NCBI GenBank assembly: GCA_019417865.1
Contig: DYCW01000125.1
Location: 1-5,594, forward strand
Source: Ruminococcus sp.
GTDB lineage: Bacteria > Bacillota > Clostridia > Oscillospirales > Ruminococcaceae
Length of the DNA: 5,594 nucleotides
Reading direction: 5' to 3'
Positions 1-5,594 of this stretch are shown piece by piece. A program made the position numbers and the translations under genes. Within the stretch, counting starts at the first letter, position 1; every line of letters begins with the position of its first letter. Under the pieces are notes generated by a model that saw nothing but the letters and a program-made list of their open reading frames with translations, did not search any database and was not told where the DNA came from.

Positions 1-2628
1 ATCCGCCATTTCTACACACAGTATTTCACTTGTGCTGGCACCAAGCAATTGAGCGGTTTCTGTCATATCCATTTCTTCAGTTATAAAATCTTTCAGATAC
101 CTTATAGCGTCGCTCAATGGTGTGTCTGTGTTTCTCAATGCATCTGCATAGGATTCAATAGTAACCTTTCCACCATCCCCAGCAGCTTTCGCATATTCAA
201 CAATCGCTTGATTTAATCTGTCTTTTGATGCTTGCAATTCTTCTTCCGTGACGGAACCAGGATTTTCTTCTGCCATCTTTTTTAAGGTGTCATAATACAG
301 TTGTGCTTCATCAAGCTGCATTTCCAATTCTTCTTTTGTTGCATTTGACGCTGTCAGCATAGCATTATTTATATTTTGATAGTTGGAAATAACAGTATCG
401 TAATCTCCATTCTTAAATGCTTCGAGAGACTCTTTGAATAAATCGGAAACACTTGCATTTTCTCGTAGATCATCCATGCTTTTTTTATACGTCTGCAAAA
501 GCCCGTCTTCTCCATTCAGCTTTTCATCGCAAGCATCTATAATGGTTTCCAATTTCATATATTCCTGTTGTGCGTGTTCTGGCCATTGATCAAATTCTGC
601 TTCAAATGTTTCTGTCGTTCCATCTGCATAAGAAATTGTGTATGTAGAATTTTCCTGTTCCAGTTCTTTCATCCGTGCTTTTGCGTCTTCTATTTCTTGA
701 GTTGTGCTGTCAATTTCTTCTTTGATTTCTTCAGCACTTGATAGCAGTTCCGAACGTAAACCGGCAGACTGCTTTGCTTCTTCCTCAAGCAATTCCAGGT
801 AACTCTGTGCATACTGCTTTTCAATCACCTTATCAATTACGTCAGATATCTGTTCATAGCTTCCAATGATTTCATCGTTTGCCATAATCACATTGCCAGA
901 TACTGTCCATGCTGTGCCACTGTATGTATTCAGTTCTTCTAAAATATTTGTTACTTCTTCTTCATATCCCGTTTTTATCGTTCCATCTGCATTCAATAAT
1001 GCTAACAAAGAATCTTTCAAATCAGAAATACGGTCATGTTCCGATTTTACCTCCAGACCGCTGTTTGCAATTTCTTGTTTGGTATTTTCCCATTCTTCTG
1101 TATATTCTTTTGTTTTGTCAATTGCTTTTTGCACTTCATCCGGAATTTTTGCATGTTCTTCATATACTTTTTCCAATTCTGTTTTTAAAGATCCTGTATA
1201 GGCAATCAATCCTGCAATCGCACTCACACCAAGTGAAACCCACCCAAGTGGACTGGATGAATTAAGAAGGGTTTTGATTGTTTTTAGCACTGTTGAAATA
1301 GTGCTAAGACCTTTTGCTACTGTAATCGCCGTCGTAATCCCAGCAATTAATCCCTTATTATCCCACAAGAATTTAACAACTTTGGAAACCGCCTCAATAG
1401 CATCCGGCAGCTTATTTGCCAGTGTCTTTGCCATATCTGCCAGTACTTTTCCCAAATCAGAAGCCGCTTTCTGCGTCTTGCTGTCCTGTAAGGTCTTTGT
1501 GAGCGTTTGCAGGACATCCCGAATCGGTTCTTTCATCTCCTCGAACACATTCAGCTGCAATCCCTCAAAGGCGGAAGAGAGACTGGCAAGGTCCCCCTCA
1601 ATATTATCCTGCATCGTAGCGGCTGCATCTGCTGCTGTCCCTGCTGAATTTTCCAGTTCTGCTGCAAATTCCTGTGCACTTTGTGGTCCTGCATTCAGCA
1701 TCATGTTGACACCCTTGATACTGTCGGCAGTCAATGCATTTTGCAAGGCAGAAGTCTGTTCTGCCTCTGTCATACCATTGGTTGCCTGTTCAAAGTCCTC
1801 TAATACGTCTGTCAGTTGTCGATAATTTCCGTTTGCATCGGAAACAGCAACCGCAGTGTTGCCAATGTCCACGACATATTGCCCATACAAATCAGATAGA
1901 TTTTCAATATAGCCTTCTTGCCCTTTTAGAGTTTCATTTCCATTTACCAATGTATCATCCACAAGATACATCTTGTTCGATAAATCTCGCATGACAGCCG
2001 ACAGGGCAGTACCAGCTTCTTCTCCCTTAAAGCCCTGATTTGCCATCATCGCAAGCAGTGCGGTTGTGGTTTCTACTGTCTGTCCCACAGAATACATATT
2101 TGCCGCACAGTTTTTGTATGCACCGGAAAGCTGTTCGACTGTGGTGTTGCTGTTCGCCTGTGCATAGGACAACAGGTCAGCAAGATAAGTTGCTTCGCTG
2201 GCTTCCATGCCAAATGCGGAAAGATAGTCTGTTACAATATCGCTGGCTTCCGCCAGTTCCATGCCGGCAGAAGCCGCTAAATTCAGCACACCCGGTAATG
2301 CCTCTGTCATCTGTGTGGCATCCCAGCCTGCTAACGCCATATACTTAAAAGCCTGTGCGGATTCTGCTGCTGTGAACTGTGTGGCAGCACCATATTCCTT
2401 TGCCGTCTCCGTCAGGGATTCCAGCTCTGCACTCGTTGCACCGGACAGTGCCGCCACTTCTGACATGGAAGATTCAAATGTCATACCAGTGGTCAGCACA
2501 GAGGTTGCCAAATCTTTCAGCTTTGCACCAATGCCCTGAATTGCATCGGATACCAGATCCACCCCGACTTGAAAGCCAGCAAGATCTAATTTTGAATCAA
2601 ATAATAGGCTGCCATCTGCTTGTGGCAT
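1..2628 (-). CDS. Phage tail tape measure protein, TP901 family (C-terminus beyond window)
   Basis: This protein sets tail length and is packed inside the tail tube, and in many siphophages it takes part in DNA passage at infection. The frame stays open for 876 codons from the ATG at 2628 to base 1, so the gene is incomplete at its 3' end. Residues about 50-360 look like the TP901-type tape measure core: FESSMSEVAALSGAT (51-65), YGAATQFTAAESAQAF (79-94), MALAGW (97-102), then an LLAMMANQGFKGEEAGTALS stretch (191-210). Two hydrophobic stretches follow (about 426-440 and 462-480, the latter with SPLGWVSLGVSAIAGLIAY). The rest is Glu/Lys-rich and probably largely coiled coil (about 485-530, 620-680, 785-830). 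A strong GAGGGGGAG ribosome binding site lies 6 bases before the ATG, and the gene starts 16 bases after the Gp15 stop. The part encoding residues after about 420 is clearly more AT-rich than the start. Identity is nearly certain; total length is unknown. Confidence 0.95.
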   Translation of the reverse strand, partial: MPQADGSLLFDSKLDLAGFQVGVDLVSDAIQGIGAKLKDLATSVLTTGMTFESSMSEVAALSGATSAELESLTETAKEYGAATQFTAAESAQAFKYMALAGWDATQMTEALPGVLNLAASAGMELAEASDIVTDYLSAFGMEASEATYLADLLSYAQANSNTTVEQLSGAYKNCAANMYSVGQTVETTTALLAMMANQGFKGEEAGTALSAVMRDLSNKMYLVDDTLVNGNETLKGQEGYIENLSDLYGQYVVDIGNTAVAVSDANGNYRQLTDVLEDFEQATNGMTEAEQTSALQNALTADSIKGVNMMLNAGPQSAQEFAAELENSAGTAADAAATMQDNIEGDLASLSSAFEGLQLNVFEEMKEPIRDVLQTLTKTLQDSKTQKAASDLGKVLADMAKTLANKLPDAIEAVSKVVKFLWDNKGLIAGITTAITVAKGLSTISTVLKTIKTLLNSSSPLGWVSLGVSAIAGLIAYTGSLKTELEKVYEEHAKIPDEVQKAIDKTKEYTEEWENTKQEIANSGLEVKSEHDRISDLKDSLLALLNADGTIKTGYEEEVTNILEELNTYSGTAWTVSGNVIMANDEIIGSYEQISDVIDKVIEKQYAQSYLELLEEEAKQSAGLRSELLSSAEEIKEEIDSTTQEIEDAKARMKELEQENSTYTISYADGTTETFEAEFDQWPEHAQQEYMKLETIIDACDEKLNGEDGLLQTYKKSMDDLRENASVSDLFKESLEAFKNGDYDTVISNYQNINNAMLTASNATKEELEMQLDEAQLYYDTLKKMAEENPGSVTEEELQASKDRLNQAIVEYAKAAGDGGKVTIESYADALRNTDTPLSDAIRYLKDFITEEMDMTETAQLLGASTSEILCVEMAD

Positions 2629-2634
2629 TCTGTT

Positions 2635-2643
2635 CTCCCCCTC
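2635..2643 (-). promoter_or_regulatory. Ribosome binding site of the tape measure gene
   Basis: On the minus strand GAGGGGGAG ends 6 bases before the ATG at 2628. It occupies nearly all of the short gap after the Gp15 stop codon. An ATG at 2645 overlaps that stop but is in another frame, so the start at 2628 is well supported. Confidence 0.8.
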
Positions 2644-2644
2644 A

Positions 2645-3205
2645 TTAGAAAAACGCACCAACTTGCCCAGCGGACATGGGTGCGTGCGGAATGGCAATCC
2701 GCTGCTTGATTTTTTGGATTTCTGCTCTTTTTGCCTTATCCTTTATCTCCGATAAATGGATACTGCGATAGCCAATTCGCTTTTTCAATGGCAAATCATC
2801 CGGCAAGGCTTCAAACAATGCCATGAAATGATACCAGTGCAGATAGGGAATGGTACGCAAGTCCATATGATAGCACTGCAAAAATGCCCCCAGCACATAG
2901 GCACTGTCATACGACCAGGAAAAGCAGTTGGTCTCTTTTTTGCGATTTGTTTCTTCTGGCTCTTCGCCGTTGGGAGTATCTTCGCAGCTGGCAAACTGCA
3001 GCAATGCATTCCACGCCCCCAACAGGTCGGGCGGTGGTTCTCCCTGAAACCACCGCAAACTTGCAATCAGCTTCTCTTTTGGTCGGTAGTCCGCATCTGC
3101 CATCATATCGAAGAAGGCAATCCAGTCCTTGAAATTGGTGTGGATTGCATAGGAGATTCCATTTACTTCTACGCTTTCCGGCAGCTTCTCATACAGCAGG
3201 TTCAT
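2645..3205 (-). CDS. Gp15-family tail assembly chaperone
   Basis: This 186-residue protein matches what I know of the bacteriophage Gp15 family, found directly upstream of the tape measure gene in many Firmicutes siphophages. By position it corresponds to the T part of the lambda G/GT chaperones that hold the tape measure while the tube assembles. It starts MNLLYEKLPESVEVNG, followed by TNFKDW (23-28). The C-terminal half carries the typical SYDSAYVLGAFLQCYHMDL (98-116), YLHWYHFMALFEALPDD (121-137) and IGYRSIHLSEI (144-154). A charged, low-complexity linker (about 74-93, rich in E, K, N) separates the halves. In-frame ATGs also exist at 3235 and 3211, but the family-like N-terminus begins at the ATG at 3205, which has a GGTGA motif 5 bases upstream. 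The gene overlaps the end of the preceding gene by 17 bases in the +1 frame, so it is either translationally coupled to that gene or made as a frameshift fusion. Confidence 0.92.
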   Translation of the reverse strand: MNLLYEKLPESVEVNGISYAIHTNFKDWIAFFDMMADADYRPKEKLIASLRWFQGEPPPDLLGAWNALLQFASCEDTPNGEEPEETNRKKETNCFSWSYDSAYVLGAFLQCYHMDLRTIPYLHWYHFMALFEALPDDLPLKKRIGYRSIHLSEIKDKAKRAEIQKIKQRIAIPHAPMSAGQVGAFF

Positions 3206-3572
3206 CCGCATCACCGTCCCGCATACCGGGTACATACTGCTTTTGGATTCGCAGCATACGCTGTGCAGCGTTTATGCTCTGCCGATAGATAAATGCCACG
3301 AAACTTTCAAATACATCCAAGTACTTCCGGCGATTGTCCGGCACATCCTGAAAAATAGCGTCCGCTGTTTCCGCATCGAAAACGGCGGCAAAAAAAGAAC
3401 GGATGACGGTACAATCTGCCCGAATCCGTTCTGCTTCATTAGAAAGGGTATCGCTGTTTCCAAACTGCCCTAGAATAGAAGCCGCATCCTGATACTTCTG
3501 TGCCGTTTCTGCATCTTCCATGTCAAATGGAATGGAAACGGCGTTGATATTCCATGTATAACAATCAGTCAT
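3189..3572 (-). CDS. Small tail assembly chaperone-like protein (lambda gpG position; DUF6673-like)
   Basis: This 127-residue, mostly helical and acidic protein sits between the major tail protein and Gp15, the place of the first tail assembly chaperone in siphophages. The sequence resembles the DUF6673 group as I remember it: a short N-terminal strand (YTWNINAVSIPFDMED, 5-20), a helix with AETAQKYQDA (21-30), then FFAAVFDAETADAIFQ (60-75) and a closing helix YLDVFESFVAFIYRQ (84-98). The tail end (MRDGDADEPAV) is polar and probably flexible. The ATG at 3572 has GGAGG 8 bases upstream. Another ATG at 3576, which overlaps the stop of the major tail gene, runs into a stop after three codons. The last 17 bases overlap the Gp15 gene. 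The chaperone role comes from position and family resemblance; no catalytic motif is expected or seen. Confidence 0.8.
   Translation of the reverse strand: MTDCYTWNINAVSIPFDMEDAETAQKYQDAASILGQFGNSDTLSNEAERIRADCTVIRSFFAAVFDAETADAIFQDVPDNRRKYLDVFESFVAFIYRQSINAAQRMLRIQKQYVPGMRDGDADEPAV
3211..3215 (-). promoter_or_regulatory. Probable ribosome binding site of the Gp15 gene, inside the preceding gene
   Basis: GGTGA lies 5 bases before the ATG at 3205, within the last codons of the upstream chaperone-like gene. It is the best evidence for a separate start of the Gp15 protein at 3205 rather than at the upstream ATGs at 3211 and 3235. The match is modest, weaker than the sites of neighbouring genes. 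Confidence 0.45.
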
Positions 3573-3575
3573 CCA

Positions 3576-4133
3576 TTATCCCTCCGAGAGTGCACTGACG
3601 GAAGTGCTGTTTGTCTGAATTGTGATTTTTTGCCACTCATTATCCTTGTTACAACCGACGGTAATATTTTTCTTTGTTCCGTTCGCCTTGAATGTGCCGC
3701 TATAACTCATGTGTTCTGTCGACCCGCCGTTCGAGCTGGGGACAACGGAATACGGGCGAATCGTTGCCTTTGCGGTATAGTCACTTCCAGTTGAAAGATT
3801 GGCAGTCGTCATGTCGACGGTAACAATATTTCTGACTGCCGCCTTTCCAACCATTTCCCCCTCTGTAATTTTTACAAGTTCCTCCAATGCTGGTTGCCCG
3901 ATGTAGTGTACAAACTCATAATCCACCGATTCCGAATGTCCCACTACTCTAGTTCGCTTTGTATCCTCGTCTACAAACTGTACGCTACTTTCTTCCGTAT
4001 TTTGAGAGAATTCCAGATTCGTGAAAGCCTCCATACGATAATATTCCGATTCGCCGTTGCTTGTCTGTACTTCTAAAAAGGAAAGTTTTTCCGACCGCTT
4101 TTTGACTTCTAATTGGTCAATTCCAACTCCCAT
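3576..4133 (-). CDS. Major tail (tube) protein
   Basis: This 185-residue protein is the likely subunit of the tail tube, which stacks as rings around the tape measure. It resembles Firmicutes phage major tail proteins: an N-terminal segment with LEFSQNTEESSVQFVDEDTK (40-59), then VVGHSESVDYEFVHYIGQPA (63-82), a short helix LEELVKITEGEMVG (83-96), and strands around RNIVTVDM (101-108) and AKATIRPYSVVPSS (121-134). It ends with SYSGTFKANG (143-152) and a beta-rich C-terminus. The serine, threonine and glycine content suits a beta-sandwich tube fold. The length is normal for the family, and no extra C-terminal Ig-like domain is present. A strong GGAGGT site precedes the ATG, and the 19-base gap upstream is the largest in the window. 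The stop codon lies 3 bases before the next gene. Confidence 0.9.
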   Translation of the reverse strand: MGVGIDQLEVKKRSEKLSFLEVQTSNGESEYYRMEAFTNLEFSQNTEESSVQFVDEDTKRTRVVGHSESVDYEFVHYIGQPALEELVKITEGEMVGKAAVRNIVTVDMTTANLSTGSDYTAKATIRPYSVVPSSNGGSTEHMSYSGTFKANGTKKNITVGCNKDNEWQKITIQTNSTSVSALSEG

Positions 4134-4152
4134 ATGATACTACCTCCATATT

Positions 4153-4572
4153 TTAATGATATTGTTTTCTTTGAATGTATATCAGCGATAATTCCATCTG
4201 ATAAATGGCTGTGCTATCCCCCGTATCGTATACATATCCGCTGGATAAGATTTGCAGTTCTCGTGCCTTTTTTCCTTCCCCCAATACAGGAAGATTGCCG
4301 CTGTCAGACTGTTTCTCCAGCCATTCCTGCAATTGTTCATAAAACGCCGTGTTCTGCATGTTCTGTTGTTCGTCATACACTTCCCGGCTGGCAAATGCAA
4401 ACTGGAATTGCCGGACTGTCGCACCATCTACATACTTTTGCACCACTGGATCGCAAGAAAGTGGTGCAATTTCATAGTTAACCGGGTTCGCCCCCAGCTT
4501 ATCCACACCAAAAATAGTGCCTTTTCGCAATAGCGGGCAGGAACGAAACCACGCCCGAACGGTTTCAATCAA
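4153..4572 (-). CDS. Minor capsid protein 3-like / tail terminator protein, TTG start
   Basis: This 139-residue protein matches the family annotated as 'minor capsid protein from bacteriophage' (Minor_capsid_3). By position, last before the major tail gene, it fills the slot of the tail completion or terminator protein that caps the tube and joins it to the head. Visible family traits are GTIFGVDKLGANPVNYEIAP (18-37), CDPVVQKYVDGATVRQFQFAFASRE (40-64), FYEQLQEWLEKQ (78-89) and SSGYVYDTGDSTAIYQMELSLIYIQ (110-134). The frame opens only two codons before the first possible start: the order is TGA, TGG, CAT, TTG. The TTG at 4572 is therefore the only reasonable start, and GGGTGA lies 6 bases upstream. 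The ATG at 4579, overlapping the previous stop, is out of frame and soon stops. Confidence 0.9.
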   Translation of the reverse strand: MIETVRAWFRSCPLLRKGTIFGVDKLGANPVNYEIAPLSCDPVVQKYVDGATVRQFQFAFASREVYDEQQNMQNTAFYEQLQEWLEKQSDSGNLPVLGEGKKARELQILSSGYVYDTGDSTAIYQMELSLIYIQRKQYH

Positions 4573-4578
4573 ATGCCA

Positions 4579-4584
4579 TCACCC
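4579..4584 (-). promoter_or_regulatory. Ribosome binding site fixing the TTG start at 4572
   Basis: GGGTGA lies 6 bases before the TTG. The site coincides with the last codon and stop of the upstream minor capsid gene, so ribosomes finishing that gene end at this initiation site. This suggests translational coupling. Confidence 0.6.
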
Positions 4585-4959
4585 TTTCAATTTTTTTGCA
4601 GCACCCCGCAGAATTTCTGCCCGATGTGTCTGTTTCATTCTTTCAAACCAGAGCCGCCCACGCTGCCCGTTGGCACGCCCTTTGTAATACTGATATCCGG
4701 CATAGGGGGCAATGTAGCGGATTTTGCCGCTGCCGATGACCGTCCCTAACATACCTGATTTTTTCAGCATACCCGTTTTCATTGGCACCAACTTGTCACA
4801 GTGCCGCAGGCATTCACTGTCAATGAATTTCTGCACCCGATCGAATTTTGCCGTATATTTTTGAGAAAAGTTTGCATTCCACACCAGCTTTGCCGTTGTT
4901 TTTCCGTTGCCAGTCTGCACCGTAACAATCGCACCACGTGGCGTCTGGATTTCCGTCAT
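4579..4959 (-). CDS. Minor capsid protein 2-like / HK97 gp10-type head-tail joining protein
   Basis: This basic protein of 126 residues matches the Minor_capsid_2 group, related in position and probably in fold to HK97 gp10-type proteins at the head-tail interface. The signature is LVPMKTGMLKKSGM (57-70), with the 'P-x-x-T-G-x-L-x-x-S' pattern of the family. It is followed by IRYIAPYAGYQYYKG (80-94) and RGRLWFERMKQTHRAEIL (100-117). These include the typical 'PYA-x-x-Q-Y' and 'W-F-E-R-M-K' elements. The N-terminus (about 10-30) is beta-rich, and the C-terminus is lysine-rich. The ATG overlaps the stop of the preceding gene as ATGA, and GAGGTGA lies 7 bases upstream, which points to coupled translation. 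The family match is clear; the structural role is inferred from related phages. Confidence 0.9.
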   Translation of the reverse strand: MTEIQTPRGAIVTVQTGNGKTTAKLVWNANFSQKYTAKFDRVQKFIDSECLRHCDKLVPMKTGMLKKSGMLGTVIGSGKIRYIAPYAGYQYYKGRANGQRGRLWFERMKQTHRAEILRGAAKKLKG

Positions 4960-5306
4960 ATTGCTGTCACCTCAATATGCTGTACCGCCGGTGAACCGAA
5001 CAAACAATCCGTTACTGCAGTGATGGTATAGCTTTTTTCTGCATCCGGCGGCTGTGCAATAGGCTGCAAGCCTTTCACAAGCAAATCATCGTACTTTGGC
5101 ATATATCCCGTCAGGGAAGCTGCCGGAATGGCGAGATAAATGCAATGTTCCTGCCCCATATTGCTCTTATTCGCATTTTTATTAGCACTTTGTCCGATAC
5201 ACTGCTCCCAATACACATTTTGGATGTGGTGTACCATATAGGCAGGAAATCCATCTGCCCCTACACATTTTTCATAGATGGTGCAGCCTTCACAATTCGT
5301 AACCAT
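4956..5306 (-). CDS. Minor capsid protein 1-like / head closure (stopper) protein
   Basis: This 116-residue protein sits between the connector-like gene and the gp10-like gene, where head-closure or stopper proteins are found. It fits the loose Minor_capsid_1 or DUF6751-like pattern: a start with CTIYEK (8-13), VYWEQC (31-36), a strand HCIYLAIP (54-61), YMPKYDDLLVKG (68-79), and a C-terminal YTITAVTDCLFGSPAVQHIEV (93-113). The 'GSPAVQH' ending is the strongest hallmark. It has six cysteines (5, 8, 14, 36, 55, 101), three of them clustered at the N-terminus, which is unusual for a small structural protein. The start is ambiguous: ATG at 5306, or TTG at 5309 immediately before it. AGGGG lies 10 bases from the ATG and 7 from the TTG. 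The ATG was chosen; the difference is one residue. The 3' end overlaps the next gene by 4 bases. Confidence 0.8.
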   Translation of the reverse strand: MVTNCEGCTIYEKCVGADGFPAYMVHHIQNVYWEQCIGQSANKNANKSNMGQEHCIYLAIPAASLTGYMPKYDDLLVKGLQPIAQPPDAEKSYTITAVTDCLFGSPAVQHIEVTAI

Positions 5307-5309
5307 CAA

Positions 5310-5594
5310 TCACACGCCCCTATAAAGCAGCCCTGTGCATCCCAGGTACTGCATTGTGATATTACGCAGGTAGTCCTGAATGGTGGCATTGCTGCCCAAT
5401 AGAGTCCCCAGCGTTTCCACTGATGTGGCATAGGTTACGCTGTAGTTATGCTGCGTTTCGGATTTCTTTACACCGGATTCTGCCGCTGCCGTACCATTGA
5501 GCTGATACGTCACCATCGCCTCTGCCAGTGCACAGCAGCAATTCTGGATTGCCGATGCAAGGGGACTGTGCAGCATATCAGGGCGAATCCGCCC
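5310..5594 (-). CDS. Head-tail connector-like protein (N-terminus beyond window)
   Basis: The frame is open from the window edge through 94 codons to the TGA at 5310-5312. The visible part starts GRIRPDMLHSPLASAIQ. The ATG at 5576 lies inside this run and lacks a clear ribosome binding site, so it is probably an internal methionine and the gene is probably truncated by the window. What is seen is a helix with a Cys-Cys-Cys run and ALAEAM, then a Ser/Thr/Tyr-rich middle (SGVKKSETQHNYSVTYATS) and a helical end with TIQDYLRNITMQYLGCTGLLYRGV. Its place upstream of the stopper-like gene, together with the alpha-helical ends, fits a gp6-like adaptor that binds under the portal. No strong family motif was recognised, so the function rests mainly on position. 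It ends 3 bases before the next gene. Confidence 0.65.
   Translation of the reverse strand, partial: GRIRPDMLHSPLASAIQNCCCALAEAMVTYQLNGTAAAESGVKKSETQHNYSVTYATSVETLGTLLGSNATIQDYLRNITMQYLGCTGLLYRGV

Noticed and set aside
866..1265. Two overlapping plus-strand frames (111 and 118 codons)
   Set aside because: They overlap each other in different frames and lie antisense to the coiled-coil part of the tape measure gene. The Ser/Phe/Leu-rich products are what reversed GAA/AAA/GCA-rich codons produce.
1274..1825. Open plus-strand frame of 183 codons
   Set aside because: It lies wholly antisense to the tape measure gene, whose translation is clearly a known family. The predicted product is Ser/Ala-rich with no recognisable domain.
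2785..3066. Second minus-strand frame within the Gp15 gene (93 codons)
   Set aside because: It is fully inside the Gp15 coding region in a shifted frame, with no ribosome site and a Cys/Pro/Trp-rich translation typical of a shadow frame.
2756..3292. Open plus-strand frame of 178 codons opposite the Gp15 gene
   Set aside because: It is antisense to a confidently identified Gp15 gene and runs across the chaperone overlap. The translation shows no family features and no operon partner on that strand.
4134..4152. Largest intergenic gap as a possible promoter or terminator
   Set aside because: At 19 bases it holds the GGAGGT ribosome site and little else. There is no room for a -35/-10 pair or a hairpin with a T-run.
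1..5594. Hidden cargo gene, CRISPR array, tRNA or insertion sequence
   Set aside because: All sequence is accounted for by tightly packed structural genes with gaps of at most 19 bases. No repeat arrays, terminal inverted repeats or tRNA-like folds were seen by eye.

Overview
The window is a compact block of head-completion and tail genes from a siphovirus-type phage or prophage. Every supported gene lies on the minus strand, so transcription runs from base 5594 toward base 1. Gene content and order match the standard head-to-tail module of phages of low- to mid-GC Firmicutes. The protein families (Minor_capsid_1/2/3-like, Gp15, TP901-type tape measure), the strong GGAGG-type ribosome binding sites and the GCA/GAA/AAA-rich codon use suggest a Clostridia host, perhaps a gut Lachnospiraceae or Ruminococcaceae member. 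The host is an inference. No integrase, att site or bacterial flanking gene is visible, so prophage and free phage cannot be told apart.

Layout in transcription order: a head-tail connector-like protein cut by the window edge (5594-5310); a head-closure/minor capsid 1-like protein (5306-4956); a minor capsid 2 / HK97 gp10-like protein (4959-4579); a minor capsid 3 / tail terminator-like protein with a TTG start (4572-4153); the major tail tube protein (4133-3576); a small tail assembly chaperone-like protein (3572-3189); a Gp15-family tail chaperone that overlaps it in another frame (3205-2645); and the tape measure protein (2628-1), whose C-terminus lies outside the window.

These genes form one assembly line. 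The connector, stopper and gp10-like proteins close the DNA-filled head, and the terminator caps the tail. The tube protein polymerises around the tape measure, which the two chaperones keep soluble. Genes abut or overlap by a few bases, no gap exceeds 19 bases, and no internal promoter or terminator was seen, so this looks like part of a single late operon. No stretch of 300 bases lacks a gene.

I found no sign of an undescribed system such as a defence cargo gene, RNA gene, CRISPR array or mobile element. The points most worth checking are how the two tail chaperones are connected across their overlapping frames and a marked drop in GC content part-way through the tape measure gene.
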